Both the position numbers and the translations under genes were made by a program. This document shows, one piece after another, positions 25,950 through 35,080 of a DNA stretch of 64,000 nt; the stretch's first letter is position 1; each line of letters begins with the position of its first letter. Origin of the DNA: Planctomycetota bacterium (GTDB lineage Bacteria > Planctomycetota > PLA2); the NCBI GenBank assembly GCA_021776785.1, contig JAJFFF010000031.1:33311-97310 (forward strand). Direction: 5' to 3'. The notes under the pieces were generated by a model. That model saw nothing but the letters and a program-made list of their open reading frames with translations. It was not told where the DNA came from and searched no databases.

Positions 25950-28900
25950 TTACTTGCCGTCGGCGTGCGCGCCGGCAAGTTGATCGGCAATCACTTCCAC
26001 CGGTGCGGTCAACAGTGTCAACGGATCGATCTTGGTGAGATCGCCGTCGGACACGATCGCGTTGGTCTCCGCGATCTGATCGCGCAAGAGCGAGTATCGA
26101 TTGCGATACCCCGTTAGCATCGAACGCACGGTCGCTTCGTCGAGCGTATCGTGGAAGCGAGCGTGCAAGAGCACGAGCCCCGTGCAGGCACCCTTATGAA
26201 TTTCGGGCACAAGCAGAATCGGCCGGTGATCGGAACGCCCGACCGCAACCAGCACGGCGCGTTCGGTCGCCACGGTATTCTTGGTACCGCGCAGCTCGGG
26301 GTTGGTGTGGGTGCGCGAAGGCAGGTTCTTACAGATGCCGCCCTGCGCGACGACGCGGATGCGGGCGCCCTCGTTGGGCATGCCGTCGATGGCGTAGCGC
26401 GTGAAACCAACAACCTCGGCGATTGCCGGATCGAGCGCCTGCAGCACTTTGAGATCGCGATACGCGATCCGTTCGCGCGGCGCACCGGCATCGAGAGCTG
26501 CGCGAGCCAAGGGCACCGCCAACAACGCTTCGTCGCCGCGGCTGATACCGACCGTAACGGTTTTCGCCTGGTGCTTGATCGCATCGATCGGCCGGCTGAG
26601 CTCTTCGATGCCCTCGGTGAGGGCGTTGGTGAGCTCTTCCACCGCCGCGCCGGGGGTCCCCACGCGACCGAAGTCGTCCGGGAAGTGCTCCAGCGTGATC
26701 GAACGGGTCGCATAGCGGAACAGAAGGGACAAGCGCGTCGCCGTGCTCGCCTCCATCGCGCCGTTGTAGCGGCCAGCGACTAAGCCCTTGCGATAGTCGC
26801 GGAAGGGATCGGCCAAGCCGGCGCGCAATCGGTCCCGCAAGTCGCCACCGTTCGCGCCGCTGGCGCCGACCTCGATCGCACCGCGCGCTTCGCGCAACGG
26901 CAACGCGAGTCGATCGATCGCCTGCGCGGCGAAGTAGCCAAACAGGTGGCCGACCATCGTCGTCAAAATGAACGCTAACTCGGGCTCCGCTTGCGGAACA
27001 CGAATGATGGCAGCCGCCGCGCTCCAGTCACCGTCGCCATCGCTGGCGATCACGATCGGACACGCTTTGTGCGCCTTGTAGATCTCAACTTCTTTCGCGA
27101 CATCGGAGGCGTTCCCGCCTTCCAAGCCCGCCGCGCAAACCAAGATGAGCGGCTCGGACGAAAGGTCGATGTGTTTTTTGTCTTCGGTCGCGTCGCACGC
27201 GATCGACTTGTAGCAAAGCTCGGACAGCTTGATGCGGATCTCGTGCGCCGCAATTTTATTGCGGCCGTTGCCCACGAGCGCCCAGTGCCGTCGCTGCGGC
27301 GCGTGGTCAAACGCCGCTCGCTTGACCTGGTCACTGCGCGAGAGCACTTCGCGCATGAGATCCGGAAGGTTTTGCAGCGCATCGAGCAGGCGACTGCGCC
27401 GTCCGGGATCGCCGTAACCACACGACTGCGCCAGCCCCTCGCCGAGCAAAATGCCGGCGGCCACCTGACTGTAAAACGCCTTCGTCGAAGCAACCGACAT
27501 CTCCACATCGCGACCGTCGCTCGTGTAGATCACGCCATCGACGCGTTCGGTGAGATCGCTGTGACGACGGTTCACGATCCCGATCACCGGCGCGCCGCGC
27601 GCGCGCAGCAAGTCAACCGTGCGGTTGGTGTCGGTCGTCGTGCCGCTCTGGCTGATCGCAACAAAAAGCGTATCGCTCATGTCGTCGCGGAGATGGAAGC
27701 CGCTGACTTCGGTGGCTGGGGCGGCTTCGATCGCGACGTCGTGCCCGCGCAATGCGTCGCGCAATGCTTCCGCAACGCCGGTTCCGGCGACCGCCGCGGT
27801 CCCCTGACCGATGACGACGATGCGCTTGGTCTGCCCGCTCTTGAGCATCTCGCAGACACGCTTCGGCAGGCTCTCTTCACCGAGCGAAACGCAGTTCAGC
27901 CCGTTGACTTGCGACACGCGGCCACGCAACGTTTTGCGAATCGACTCGGGTGCTTCCCCGATCTCCTTGCGGAGGTAGTGGCTGTGGTCGCCGCGATCAA
28001 TATCGCGCGTAGTGATTTCAACCTTCTTGATGTCCTTGTCGTCGATCGGCAAAACGGTCCCGTCGTACGCGACGCGACTCATGCCGGCCATGTCGCCGGC
28101 GCGAGCCGCATCGAGCACCACAACCTGCCCGCGGCTCGACGGACGATCCGGGTCCGAAGGAGTCTCCCCGTCCAAACGCAAGTAGTGCGGCGTCTCTTCG
28201 ACGATGCCGTACGGCTCGGACGCGACGACAAAACGGCTCTCCGCTTGACCGACGTACAACGCCTGGCCGCTCCCGCGCAACGCCAGATACATCATGCCCG
28301 CGTCGTCCGCGCTACTCACACCGATCGCGACCGAACCCTCAAAACGATGCACGGTCTTGCGAAATGCATCGCGCGTCGTGTTCCCAAGCGTCGCCAGCTT
28401 CGAGACCAGCACCGGAATGACTTTGGCGTCCGTCGTAATCTCCGGCGCGATCTGGAACTCGTTTTCTTTGACGAGCGATTGATAGTTATCGACATCGCCG
28501 TTGAGCGCGGCGGTCACGTACGGGCCCGGAGCTTGCTGAAACTGCTCCTGGTTGAGCGGGTGCGCGTTCGGCTCGCTGATCACGCCGACACTCGCCCAGC
28601 GCGTGTGCGCCAAGACCTCAATCGACACGCCCGGCGTTTCGAGCAAACCGTGTAGTAACGGATCGCCGGCGATCGCGGCGCGCAGCGTCCGGACGTTGTC
28701 GCCCAACTCGCCCACTTCGGCCGCCACTTTGTAGACGAAACTGAAGACGATCTCGTCCTTGGAGTTAACGACGCGTCGAACGGCCTCGTGCGAGAAGTTA
28801 CAGGACGCACAACGCTCATCGATCTCGTCGCGCATCTCCGGCGACAATTCGCCGAAGTTGCCTCGGACCGTGATGTGCAATCCGGCGCTGTCGCGACCGC

Positions 28901-29393
28901 GCACTTCGAGACGGTCCAACGAGTTCAACGTGACGTTGAGATCGTAGGCCGCGCGCAGGTGCTCCTCGCGCGTCGAGCCACCGGCCAACCCGCGCACCTT
29001 GTCGACGTTGCCCAGCCGATCGCACGCCAACGTAAACGCGGCGTCCTTGAGGCGGACCAACTCGGCGTTGAGCGTTTCCGTGCGCGCCGTTCCCAACGCG
29101 ATCGCGCGCTGATCCAGGAGCTGCTCGAAACGCTGCACGGCCTCGCCCAACCGATGAACCGGGCCGGCCAAATCGCCCTCGCTCTCGAGGAGCGCGCGGA
29201 GGCCGGGAAACCCGGAGAGTTCGGAGACGACGTGCTCGCACGCTTCGACGGCGGGGCCCAAATCGCCGAGTTCATCGGCGGTTCCCCACCCACGCACCTG
29301 CTCCGCTGCTTGCTGCAGCTTGCTCGCGCACTCGCTAACGACCGGCAACGGTCGCGCGTCGGGCCGTGACAAGACGGCTACGATCCCACACAT
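25950..29393 (-). CDS. GlmS-like glutamine amidotransferase/double-SIS enzyme, enlarged (1147 residues)
   Basis: Starts MCGIV, so Cys2 becomes the N-terminal nucleophile of a class II glutaminase after Met removal. GFAT signatures follow but with large spacing: LEVRGRDSAGLHI near residue 165 (normally about residue 25, so about 140-150 extra residues), HTRWASVGV near 262, ALNGDVDNY near 297 and HSHYLRKEIGEAPESI near 471. First SIS domain: SGTTTDTNRTVDL near 581 and SVASTKAF near 634. Second SIS domain from about 700. After it, where GlmS would end, some 280 more residues of unknown fold occur (for example VGFTRYAIDG and AIVSDGDLTKIDPL). GlmS makes glucosamine-6-phosphate from fructose-6-phosphate and glutamine. 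It may be the only GlmS of this organism or a relative with another sugar substrate. Normal GlmS is about 600 residues. Confidence 0.8.
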   Translation of the reverse strand: MCGIVAVLSRPDARPLPVVSECASKLQQAAEQVRGWGTADELGDLGPAVEACEHVVSELSGFPGLRALLESEGDLAGPVHRLGEAVQRFEQLLDQRAIALGTARTETLNAELVRLKDAAFTLACDRLGNVDKVRGLAGGSTREEHLRAAYDLNVTLNSLDRLEVRGRDSAGLHITVRGNFGELSPEMRDEIDERCASCNFSHEAVRRVVNSKDEIVFSFVYKVAAEVGELGDNVRTLRAAIAGDPLLHGLLETPGVSIEVLAHTRWASVGVISEPNAHPLNQEQFQQAPGPYVTAALNGDVDNYQSLVKENEFQIAPEITTDAKVIPVLVSKLATLGNTTRDAFRKTVHRFEGSVAIGVSSADDAGMMYLALRGSGQALYVGQAESRFVVASEPYGIVEETPHYLRLDGETPSDPDRPSSRGQVVVLDAARAGDMAGMSRVAYDGTVLPIDDKDIKKVEITTRDIDRGDHSHYLRKEIGEAPESIRKTLRGRVSQVNGLNCVSLGEESLPKRVCEMLKSGQTKRIVVIGQGTAAVAGTGVAEALRDALRGHDVAIEAAPATEVSGFHLRDDMSDTLFVAISQSGTTTDTNRTVDLLRARGAPVIGIVNRRHSDLTERVDGVIYTSDGRDVEMSVASTKAFYSQVAAGILLGEGLAQSCGYGDPGRRSRLLDALQNLPDLMREVLSRSDQVKRAAFDHAPQRRHWALVGNGRNKIAAHEIRIKLSELCYKSIACDATEDKKHIDLSSEPLILVCAAGLEGGNASDVAKEVEIYKAHKACPIVIASDGDGDWSAAAAIIRVPQAEPELAFILTTMVGHLFGYFAAQAIDRLALPLREARGAIEVGASGANGGDLRDRLRAGLADPFRDYRKGLVAGRYNGAMEASTATRLSLLFRYATRSITLEHFPDDFGRVGTPGAAVEELTNALTEGIEELSRPIDAIKHQAKTVTVGISRGDEALLAVPLARAALDAGAPRERIAYRDLKVLQALDPAIAEVVGFTRYAIDGMPNEGARIRVVAQGGICKNLPSRTHTNPELRGTKNTVATERAVLVAVGRSDHRPILLVPEIHKGACTGLVLLHARFHDTLDEATVRSMLTGYRNRYSLLRDQIAETNAIVSDGDLTKIDPLTLLTAPVEVIADQLAGAHADGK

Positions 29394-29510
29394 AAGTCCT
29401 CCGATTCTTCCATCGGCACACGGGCCCCGCCATGTAAGGCGCCTTTGCAGGGCACATAAAGCTCTTTAGAATTTCGGCTTACCGCTCAGCGGGTCCCTTC
29501 GGAGCTTTCT
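29394..29510. promoter_or_regulatory. Divergent promoter region with palindromes
   Basis: Lies between the leftward GlmS-like gene and the rightward propeller gene. Contains a hairpin CCGAT/ATCGG (29401-29416) at the 5' end of the GlmS-like transcript and a perfect palindrome AAGGCGCCTT (29436-29445), a candidate operator. No glmS-ribozyme-like length is available here. A GGAG sequence (29501-29504) precedes the probable start of the rightward gene. Confidence 0.35.
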
Positions 29511-29543
29511 CTGCGCCTACCTGAACTTTTTCTCGCCCTCACC

Positions 29544-31229
29544 TTGGTCAGTTTTGGGCCCCTGCGGGGCGCTTGGGCGGAGCCCTCGCCTGGCCCTGCG
29601 TGGCGATTGTTGGGCCCCGAAACCGGGCTTCCCGACGGTCCGGTATATGACGTATGTGTCTCTGGCACAACGATTTGGGTCGGTGCGGATGCCGGACTCT
29701 TTCAGATGCAGGGGGTGTTCGTTCGCCAGCGCCACGACGAGCCGGTCACCCGGGTGGCGCCCGCTCCCGCGGGGGCGGTCTTAGCCCGCATCGGCAACCT
29801 GGCGTACCGGTACGCCGCAGCCCCAGAGACCCCGCGGACCGATGTGGAGGCCCCGGATTTATGGGGCCTGGAAGTACCGGCGCCGGATTATCCGGGCGCC
29901 CCGGCCACCGTTTTGGCGGCCGTCACCATGCGCGGGGCCGTTTACGCGGCCACGGCGAAGGGCTTGGCTGTACGATCCGCCACGAGCGGCTTCGAGCCGA
30001 TTCGGACCGCCGACGCGCGTCGCATCCACTCCCTGGTCCGCGATGCCGCGGGCGGCTTGTGGTGCGGCACCGAGAAGGGCCTGCTCCATCTCAAAAAGGA
30101 CGGCGCGGCCGAATCGATCCACCACGTCGGCGGCCAGCCGCTCGGCGTGGTCACCGCCTTGGGCATCGACCACGCGGGTGCGCTTTGGGTGGGCAGCGGC
30201 TCCTCGTTTCGGGGCGTATGGCGACTCACCGGCGGCCGTTGGGAAAAAATGCAGGGCCTGGACGGGTTTGTGCACCGCATGAGTCGCGACAACGCGGGCG
30301 TGCTGTGGTTCGCCACCCTCGACGACGGCCCCGCCGCAGGCCGCGGCGCCTGGTATTTTCGCGACAACCGATTCTTCCCCGCCACCAAAAACGTCTCGCT
30401 GCCCTCGATGCGCGTGTACGACGTCGTCGCGCGCGATCCGCGCGGCGTGCTTTGGTTCGGCACGTACGAAGGGCTGGCGGCGTTCGGCGGCGGCGATCAG
30501 GTCCGCCTCTATCCCGACCTGCCCGGCGGCAAAGTGTTTTGCGTGATGGCCGCGCGTAACGGGGCGCTTTGGACCGGGTATCAACGAGGCGCAGGCGTGT
30601 CCCGGCTCGCCGGTGGGCAGTGGACGCACTTTGATCGCAAAGACGGTCTGTGCGACGACCGGGTCTGGTCGATTCTCGAAGGACGCCCGGGCGTCATGTG
30701 GTTCGCGACCGCGAATGGCGTGGCGCGCTACGACGGCGTCGCGTGGTCGTGCATGCGCGGACCCAAAAGCGTGGTCTGGCCGATGCTGCACGAAGGGGAC
30801 GCGCTCCTGGTCGGCACGCTCGGGGACGGCCTGTTTCGCTTAGACATCTCCGACCGCGATGCGCCGCGCATCATCATCGAGGATTCCGACGCTGCGGCCG
30901 GGCAACTGTACGTGCGTTGGCGCGGGGAGGATGCACGGTTTGCGACACACCCCGGCGAGCTCCGTTTTCGAGTCAGCGTGAACAGCGGGGATTGGATCAC
31001 GGTAGGCAGCCACCGCGAGTTTCAAGCCGACGCCAAACCAGGCCGGCACGTGGTGTCGATCCAGGCGATCGATCCATTCGGCAACGCGTCCACGTTCGTC
31101 GATTGCGAAATCACCGTGCCGGGCCAAGCTTGGTCCTACACGTCGCTGATCGTCGGGGGCCTTGGTTTTTTGATCGTCGTGATCATCCTGGCAGCCGCGC
31201 GCCGCGCAAGACTTAAGAGCCGCGCTTAA
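29544..31229 (+). CDS. Exported two-component-regulator-type beta-propeller protein with C-terminal anchor
   Basis: 561 residues from TTG 29544, but the real start is probably upstream. The frame is open from 29460, and translation from CTG 29511 (GGAG six bases before it) gives a good signal peptide, LRLPELFLALTLVSFG...AWA; TTG 29544 would cut it in half. The body has Reg_prop-type blades (IWVGADAGLF, GGLWCGTEKGLLHL, GALWVGSG, GVLWFATLDDG, GVLWFGTYEGLAAF, GVMWFATANGVARYDG), then a Y_Y_Y-like Ig domain near residues 455-530 and one membrane helix (LIVGGLGFLIVVIILAAA) with a basic tail. In hybrid sensors this region is followed by a kinase; here nothing follows, so it is a sensor-like ectodomain without output, or it signals through a partner. 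Its end overlaps the convergent proline dehydrogenase gene by 17 bp. Confidence 0.8.
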   Translation: MVSFGPLRGAWAEPSPGPAWRLLGPETGLPDGPVYDVCVSGTTIWVGADAGLFQMQGVFVRQRHDEPVTRVAPAPAGAVLARIGNLAYRYAAAPETPRTDVEAPDLWGLEVPAPDYPGAPATVLAAVTMRGAVYAATAKGLAVRSATSGFEPIRTADARRIHSLVRDAAGGLWCGTEKGLLHLKKDGAAESIHHVGGQPLGVVTALGIDHAGALWVGSGSSFRGVWRLTGGRWEKMQGLDGFVHRMSRDNAGVLWFATLDDGPAAGRGAWYFRDNRFFPATKNVSLPSMRVYDVVARDPRGVLWFGTYEGLAAFGGGDQVRLYPDLPGGKVFCVMAARNGALWTGYQRGAGVSRLAGGQWTHFDRKDGLCDDRVWSILEGRPGVMWFATANGVARYDGVAWSCMRGPKSVVWPMLHEGDALLVGTLGDGLFRLDISDRDAPRIIIEDSDAAAGQLYVRWRGEDARFATHPGELRFRVSVNSGDWITVGSHREFQADAKPGRHVVSIQAIDPFGNASTFVDCEITVPGQAWSYTSLIVGGLGFLIVVIILAAARRARLKSRA

Positions 31230-32121
31230 GCAGGTTGCGCAAGACGAGCCACATCGTGCTCGGGCTCTCGGCCATGCGGCGCCGTAAGTACGCGGTGGCC
31301 TGATCCCAGCCGAGTGCGAACGGAATGTAGAGGCGCACGGGCAATGAAACACCGAGCGCCCCTTCGCGCAACCGCGCCTGGAGCTTCGCGCGCGGCACCC
31401 CCAAGAGCATTTGCGCCTCGCAGCGATCCGGTGCGGCCGGCGCCACCTCACGCGCAAATCGCTCCAAAATCTCCACGTCGTGCGTTGCGAACTCGACGAA
31501 CACGCCGCGCTCGAGCAGTCGTTTCGCGTAACGAAGTAGCCGCTCTTTCATTTCGCGTTTGTCGCTGATGGCCGCTTCCTTCGGCTCGGGATAGATTCCA
31601 ATCACCAACCGCACGCGCATGCCCGCGTCGAATCGCTCCAGGTCGGCCTCGGTACGATGGAGGCGCGTCTGCAACACGGTTCCCACGTTGTCTCCGCGCG
31701 CGATGAGTTCGAGCACCAAGTCAATCGTGAGATCGGTCCAGCGCCGATCCTCCATATCCACCGTCAAAGGCACGCCAGCGCGTTGCGCCCGTGCCGCAAT
31801 GCGCCGAATGGGATCGCATGCCGCCTCACGCTTCGACGTCGTAAACGCCGAAGGCTTGAGGGAAATCGTGGGACGCGTCGCCGGATCCGCGAACCGCGCG
31901 TCAGTCGAAAGGGCTTCGATCATGCGCTCGTAAGCGGCGACGTTGGCCTCGACCTGCGCTGGCTCGTTGACGTCCTCGCCCAACAGGTCGAGCGTGGCGA
32001 GCAGCCCGCCGGCAGCATGGCGCGCCGCCGCCAAGTCCAGCGCGGCCGCCAGTGACTCGCCCGCCACATAGGGGCGCGCGAACCACCGCACCATAAATCC
32101 GGGCACGATCCGTGACAGCAT
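31213..32121 (-). CDS. Proline dehydrogenase family protein
   Basis: 302 residues, stand-alone PRODH-type TIM barrel that oxidises L-proline to pyrroline-5-carboxylate with FAD at the membrane. Typical segments: LDLLGEDVNEPAQVEANVAAY near residues 44-64, TISLKPSAFT near 85-94, VPLTVDMEDRRWTDLTIDL near 115-133, VGTVLQTRLHRTEADL near 146-161, RLVIGIYPEPKEAA near 171-184, FVEFATHDVEILERF near 208-222 and the C-terminal RLYIPFALGWDQATAYLRRRMAE. No P5C dehydrogenase partner is adjacent. Convergent with the propeller gene. Confidence 0.9.
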   Translation of the reverse strand: MLSRIVPGFMVRWFARPYVAGESLAAALDLAAARHAAGGLLATLDLLGEDVNEPAQVEANVAAYERMIEALSTDARFADPATRPTISLKPSAFTTSKREAACDPIRRIAARAQRAGVPLTVDMEDRRWTDLTIDLVLELIARGDNVGTVLQTRLHRTEADLERFDAGMRVRLVIGIYPEPKEAAISDKREMKERLLRYAKRLLERGVFVEFATHDVEILERFAREVAPAAPDRCEAQMLLGVPRAKLQARLREGALGVSLPVRLYIPFALGWDQATAYLRRRMAESPSTMWLVLRNLLKRGS

Positions 32122-32219
32122 GGCCGCGAATTCTACGGGATTCAGGCCAGAGCCTGGGGCGCCCAGAGAACGACCGCCGTGTTCTTGCCCCGTGCGCGCG
32201 GGTTAGGCATGATCCCGGC

Positions 32220-33152
32220 ATGCGGATACTCGTGACAGGCGGTGGCGGTCAGATCGGCACGGAACTCTTGCACGTGCTGGCGAGCCAAGGGCACGAGCTC
32301 TCCGTGTACGACATCGCGCGCCGTCCGAGCGCGGCTCCGGGCAGCGCGGCCTGGCATCGCGGCGACGTATCCAATCGCTCGGAGGTGTTCGATGTGGTGC
32401 AAGAGCTCAAGCCCGAAGTGATCTACCACCTCGCGGCGCTGCTTTCGGCCACCGGCGAGACCCTTCCGCATCGGGCGTATCAAGTCAACATGGACGGCAC
32501 CCACAACGTGCTCGAAGCGGCGCGCACGTTCGGCGTGCGGCAGGTGATGTTCGCCAGCACGATCGCCGTGTTCGGCCCACACCTACCCGACCCCGTGCCG
32601 AACGAAGTTTCGCTCCGCCCGACCACGATGTACGGCATCACCAAAGTCGCGGGCGAGATGCTGGGCGAGTACTACGACAACACGTGGGGCGTGGACTTTC
32701 GCGGCGTGCGATTCCCCGGATTGATCAGCGCCGGCGAGCCCGGCGGCGGCACGACCGACTACGCTTTGTTCATGTACGTGCATGGGTTGCGCCATGGCGC
32801 GTACGAGTGTTTCGTCGGACCGGACTCCACCGTCCCGATGATGTACATGCCCGACGCATTGCGCGCGCTTGTCGAACTGAGTGCGGCGCCGAAGGAAAAA
32901 CTCAAGCGCCACGTTTACAACATCGCCGCGTTCAGCCCGACCGCGGACGAATTCGCGGACGCAGTGCGCGCCCGCGTCCCCAACGTCCAACTCACCTACA
33001 ACGCCGATCCAATGCGACAGTCGATTCTCGACAGTTGGCCCGCGCGCGTGGACGACGCAGCGGCGCGCCACGACTGGGGTTGGAAGGCGCAGTACACACT
33101 GGACTCGATGAGCGACGACTTGATCGCCAAGATTAAGGCGATGGACGAATAG
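32220..33152 (+). CDS. NAD-dependent epimerase/dehydratase, L-threonine 3-dehydrogenase-like
   Basis: 310 residues from ATG 32220, which places the Rossmann GGGGQIG at residues 8-14; the longer frame to 32112 is not supported. Extended SDR features: FASTIAVFG, the catalytic Tyr-x3-Lys in TTMYGITKVAGE near residues 137-148, and the substrate-region GGGTTDYALFMY near 177-188. The C-terminal QSILDSWPARVDDAAARHDWGW is the signature I associate with the SDR-type L-threonine 3-dehydrogenases, which produce 2-amino-3-ketobutyrate. Head-to-head with proline dehydrogenase; both concern amino acid breakdown. No 2-amino-3-ketobutyrate ligase is nearby, so the exact substrate is likely but not proven. 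Confidence 0.85.
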   Translation: MRILVTGGGGQIGTELLHVLASQGHELSVYDIARRPSAAPGSAAWHRGDVSNRSEVFDVVQELKPEVIYHLAALLSATGETLPHRAYQVNMDGTHNVLEAARTFGVRQVMFASTIAVFGPHLPDPVPNEVSLRPTTMYGITKVAGEMLGEYYDNTWGVDFRGVRFPGLISAGEPGGGTTDYALFMYVHGLRHGAYECFVGPDSTVPMMYMPDALRALVELSAAPKEKLKRHVYNIAAFSPTADEFADAVRARVPNVQLTYNADPMRQSILDSWPARVDDAAARHDWGWKAQYTLDSMSDDLIAKIKAMDE

Positions 33153-33217
33153 GGAAGCCTGGTTCGTGGTAGCGTGCGCAGAGCGGCGGGGTTGCCGTGT
33201 TGTTGGGAGAGACTCGA

Positions 33218-33922
33218 TTGCCTGGATTCTTACCGTTTGTGATTGTTGGATTCATCGCGCTGTTCATCGTCATCGCCGTGATGGCGCACAAGATGGAACG
33301 CAAGCGGGTCGCGGCGTTGCAGGCGTGGGCGTCGAGCAAGGGTTGGCGGTTTTCTGAGACCAAGGACCACGCGTACGACGAACGCTACGGGTTCTCGCAC
33401 CTGCGCCAGGGCTCGAATCGGTACGCCCACAACATTTCAAGCGGCCAGGTGAGCGGACGCGGCGTGAAGGCGTTCGACTACCACTGGGAGACGCACTCCA
33501 CCGACTCGAAGGGCAACCGGCAAACGCATACCCACCGCATGTCGGCGCTCATCATCGACGCCAAGATTCCTTTGAAGCCGCTCGAGATTCGGCCGGAAGG
33601 CTTCTTCGACAAAATGAAAGGCGCCTTCGGTTTCGACGATATCGATTTTGAGTCCGCGGAGTTTTCACGCAAGTTCTTTGTGAAATCGCCGGACCGCAAG
33701 TGGGCCTACGACGTGTTGCACGCCCGCGTCATCGAATTGCTCCTCGCCCAACCCCATCGCTACACGATCAGTTTCGACGAGTCGCGCGTGTTCGTGTCGC
33801 GTGGGTCCGGACGGTGGAAGCCACCGGAGTTCGAGGAAGCGCTCGACGTGGCCACCAAGCTCATGGACCACTTCCCCGACTACCTAAAACAACAACAGCA
33901 GCAACAGCAAGAAGGACTTTGA
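33218..33922 (+). CDS. Membrane-anchored protein paired with LemA
   Basis: 234 residues from TTG 33218, chosen because GGGAGAG (33205-33211) stands six bases before it; a GTG at 33197 lacks such a site. One N-terminal membrane helix (LPFVIVGFIALFIVIAVMA), then a cytoplasmic domain with WASSKGWRFSE near residues 35-45, HWETHSTDSKGNRQTHTHRM, LIIDAKIPLKPLEIRPEGFFDKM and AYDVLHARVIELLLA, and a poly-Gln C-terminus. The pattern resembles DUF3137-type proteins that sit next to LemA genes elsewhere; I could not verify this. The LemA gene begins 3 bp after its stop, so they act together, presumably at the membrane. Confidence 0.7.
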   Translation: MPGFLPFVIVGFIALFIVIAVMAHKMERKRVAALQAWASSKGWRFSETKDHAYDERYGFSHLRQGSNRYAHNISSGQVSGRGVKAFDYHWETHSTDSKGNRQTHTHRMSALIIDAKIPLKPLEIRPEGFFDKMKGAFGFDDIDFESAEFSRKFFVKSPDRKWAYDVLHARVIELLLAQPHRYTISFDESRVFVSRGSGRWKPPEFEEALDVATKLMDHFPDYLKQQQQQQQEGL

Positions 33923-33925
33923 TCG

Positions 33926-34519
33926 ATGCGTGATTTCATCGAAGCAGCCGGGCGCGGCGGCGGCGTCGAGCCTTGGATGGTGATCTTAGGGATCGGTTTG
34001 CTGGTCATGCTCTGGCTGGGCGGCACGTACAACGGTCTTGTCCGGTTGCGTCAGCATACGGTCGAGAGTTGGTCCGGCATCGATACGGAGCTCAAGCGTC
34101 GCTACGATCTCATCCCCAACATCATCGAGGTGTGCAAGGGGTACGCCGCGCACGAAAAAGAAGTGTTCGAACGCGTCGTGCAAGCACGCAACGAAGCGAT
34201 GCGTGGCGGAAACGCCGTGAAAGACCGCGCGGAGAAAGAGAACGCGTTGACGCGCGGCGTAGGCCGCATCGTCGCGCTCGCCGAGAGTTATCCGGACCTC
34301 AAAGCGTCCAAGCATTTCGCAGATCTTCACGACGAACTCACCAACACCGAAGATCGAATCCAAGCCGCGCGACGGTTTTACAACGCGAATGTTCGCGATC
34401 TCAACACGCGCTGCGAAGCGTTCCCGTCCAACGTGATCGCAGGAATGTTCGGCTTCAAAAAAGCGGACTACTTCGAGATCCAGAGCAGCGAGCGTGCCGT
34501 CCCCAAGTTGCCCGAATAG
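33926..34519 (+). CDS. lemA: LemA family protein
   Basis: 197 residues. One N-terminal membrane helix (WMVILGIGLLVMLWLGG, residues about 14-30) then the LemA helical domain: YNGLVRLRQHTVESWSGIDTELKRRYDLIPNIIEVCKGYA near 33-70, FERVVQARNEAM, LARLAESYPDLKAS-type segment (RIVALAESYPDLKASKHF) and RIQAARRFYNANVRDLNTRCEAFPSNVIAGMFGFKKADYFE near the end. LemA proteins are anchored with a four-helix cytoplasmic or periplasmic domain; their molecular role is unsettled. Coupled to the upstream anchored protein. Confidence 0.95.
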   Translation: MRDFIEAAGRGGGVEPWMVILGIGLLVMLWLGGTYNGLVRLRQHTVESWSGIDTELKRRYDLIPNIIEVCKGYAAHEKEVFERVVQARNEAMRGGNAVKDRAEKENALTRGVGRIVALAESYPDLKASKHFADLHDELTNTEDRIQAARRFYNANVRDLNTRCEAFPSNVIAGMFGFKKADYFEIQSSERAVPKLPE

Positions 34520-34555
34520 TCTCAAGAACCCTTTCCGCGGCGCCGCGCACTACCT

Positions 34556-35080
34556 ATGCGTATGACTCTGCTTCCCCGCCGATGGGACCGCGAACGCTTC
34601 GCGGCCCTGGTCTCACGCCACCAGGCCGCCCTATGGCGCTACCTTCGCTACCTGGGATGCGAAGGCGCGCAGGCGGACGACCTGGTCCAGGACACGTTTT
34701 TAGCCATTTGGGAGCGTCCCTTTCGGGAGTATTCCGAGCGCGCGACGGCGCGGTACCTACGGCAGGCCGCTCGCCGCCAATTCCTCATGGCGCTGCGGCA
34801 CCAACGCGTCCGTCCGCTCTTTCAAGACCTCCACGAGGCCGAAGCGGCTTGGGAGTCCTTTTGTGGTAGCGACGGAGGGAACCGGTACCGCGACGCCCTG
34901 CAACTCTGCTTAGACGAGATCGGCGACCGGGCGCGTACGGCCCTGGATCTGTTCTATGCGGGAACGCGGTCGCGCGATCACGTGGCGCAGGCGCTGACGA
35001 TGACGGTCGAGGGCGTGAAGACGCTGCTTCGACGATCGCGTGCAACGCTGCGCGAGTGCGTGATGCGGAGACTCTCATGA
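34556..35080 (+). CDS. ECF-type RNA polymerase sigma factor
   Basis: 174 residues. Region 2: FAALVSRHQAALWRYLRYLGCEGAQADDLVQDTFLAIWERPF near residues 15-56, with the D-D-L-V-Q-D-T-F core-binding motif. Region 4: a helix-turn-helix near 120-165 (RARTALDLFYAGTRSRDHVAQALTMTVEGVKTLLRRSRATLREC). ATG codons at 34556 and 34562 are both possible. It overlaps the next gene by 4 bp (ATGA), a sigma/anti-sigma arrangement. This is the third ECF factor of the window; target genes are probably the two downstream ones at least. Confidence 0.9.
   Translation: MRMTLLPRRWDRERFAALVSRHQAALWRYLRYLGCEGAQADDLVQDTFLAIWERPFREYSERATARYLRQAARRQFLMALRHQRVRPLFQDLHEAEAAWESFCGSDGGNRYRDALQLCLDEIGDRARTALDLFYAGTRSRDHVAQALTMTVEGVKTLLRRSRATLRECVMRRLS

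Noticed and set aside
26991..28655. 554-residue plus-strand frame inside the GlmS-like gene
   Set aside because: Antisense to clear SIS and glutaminase motifs; composition is Arg/His-rich.
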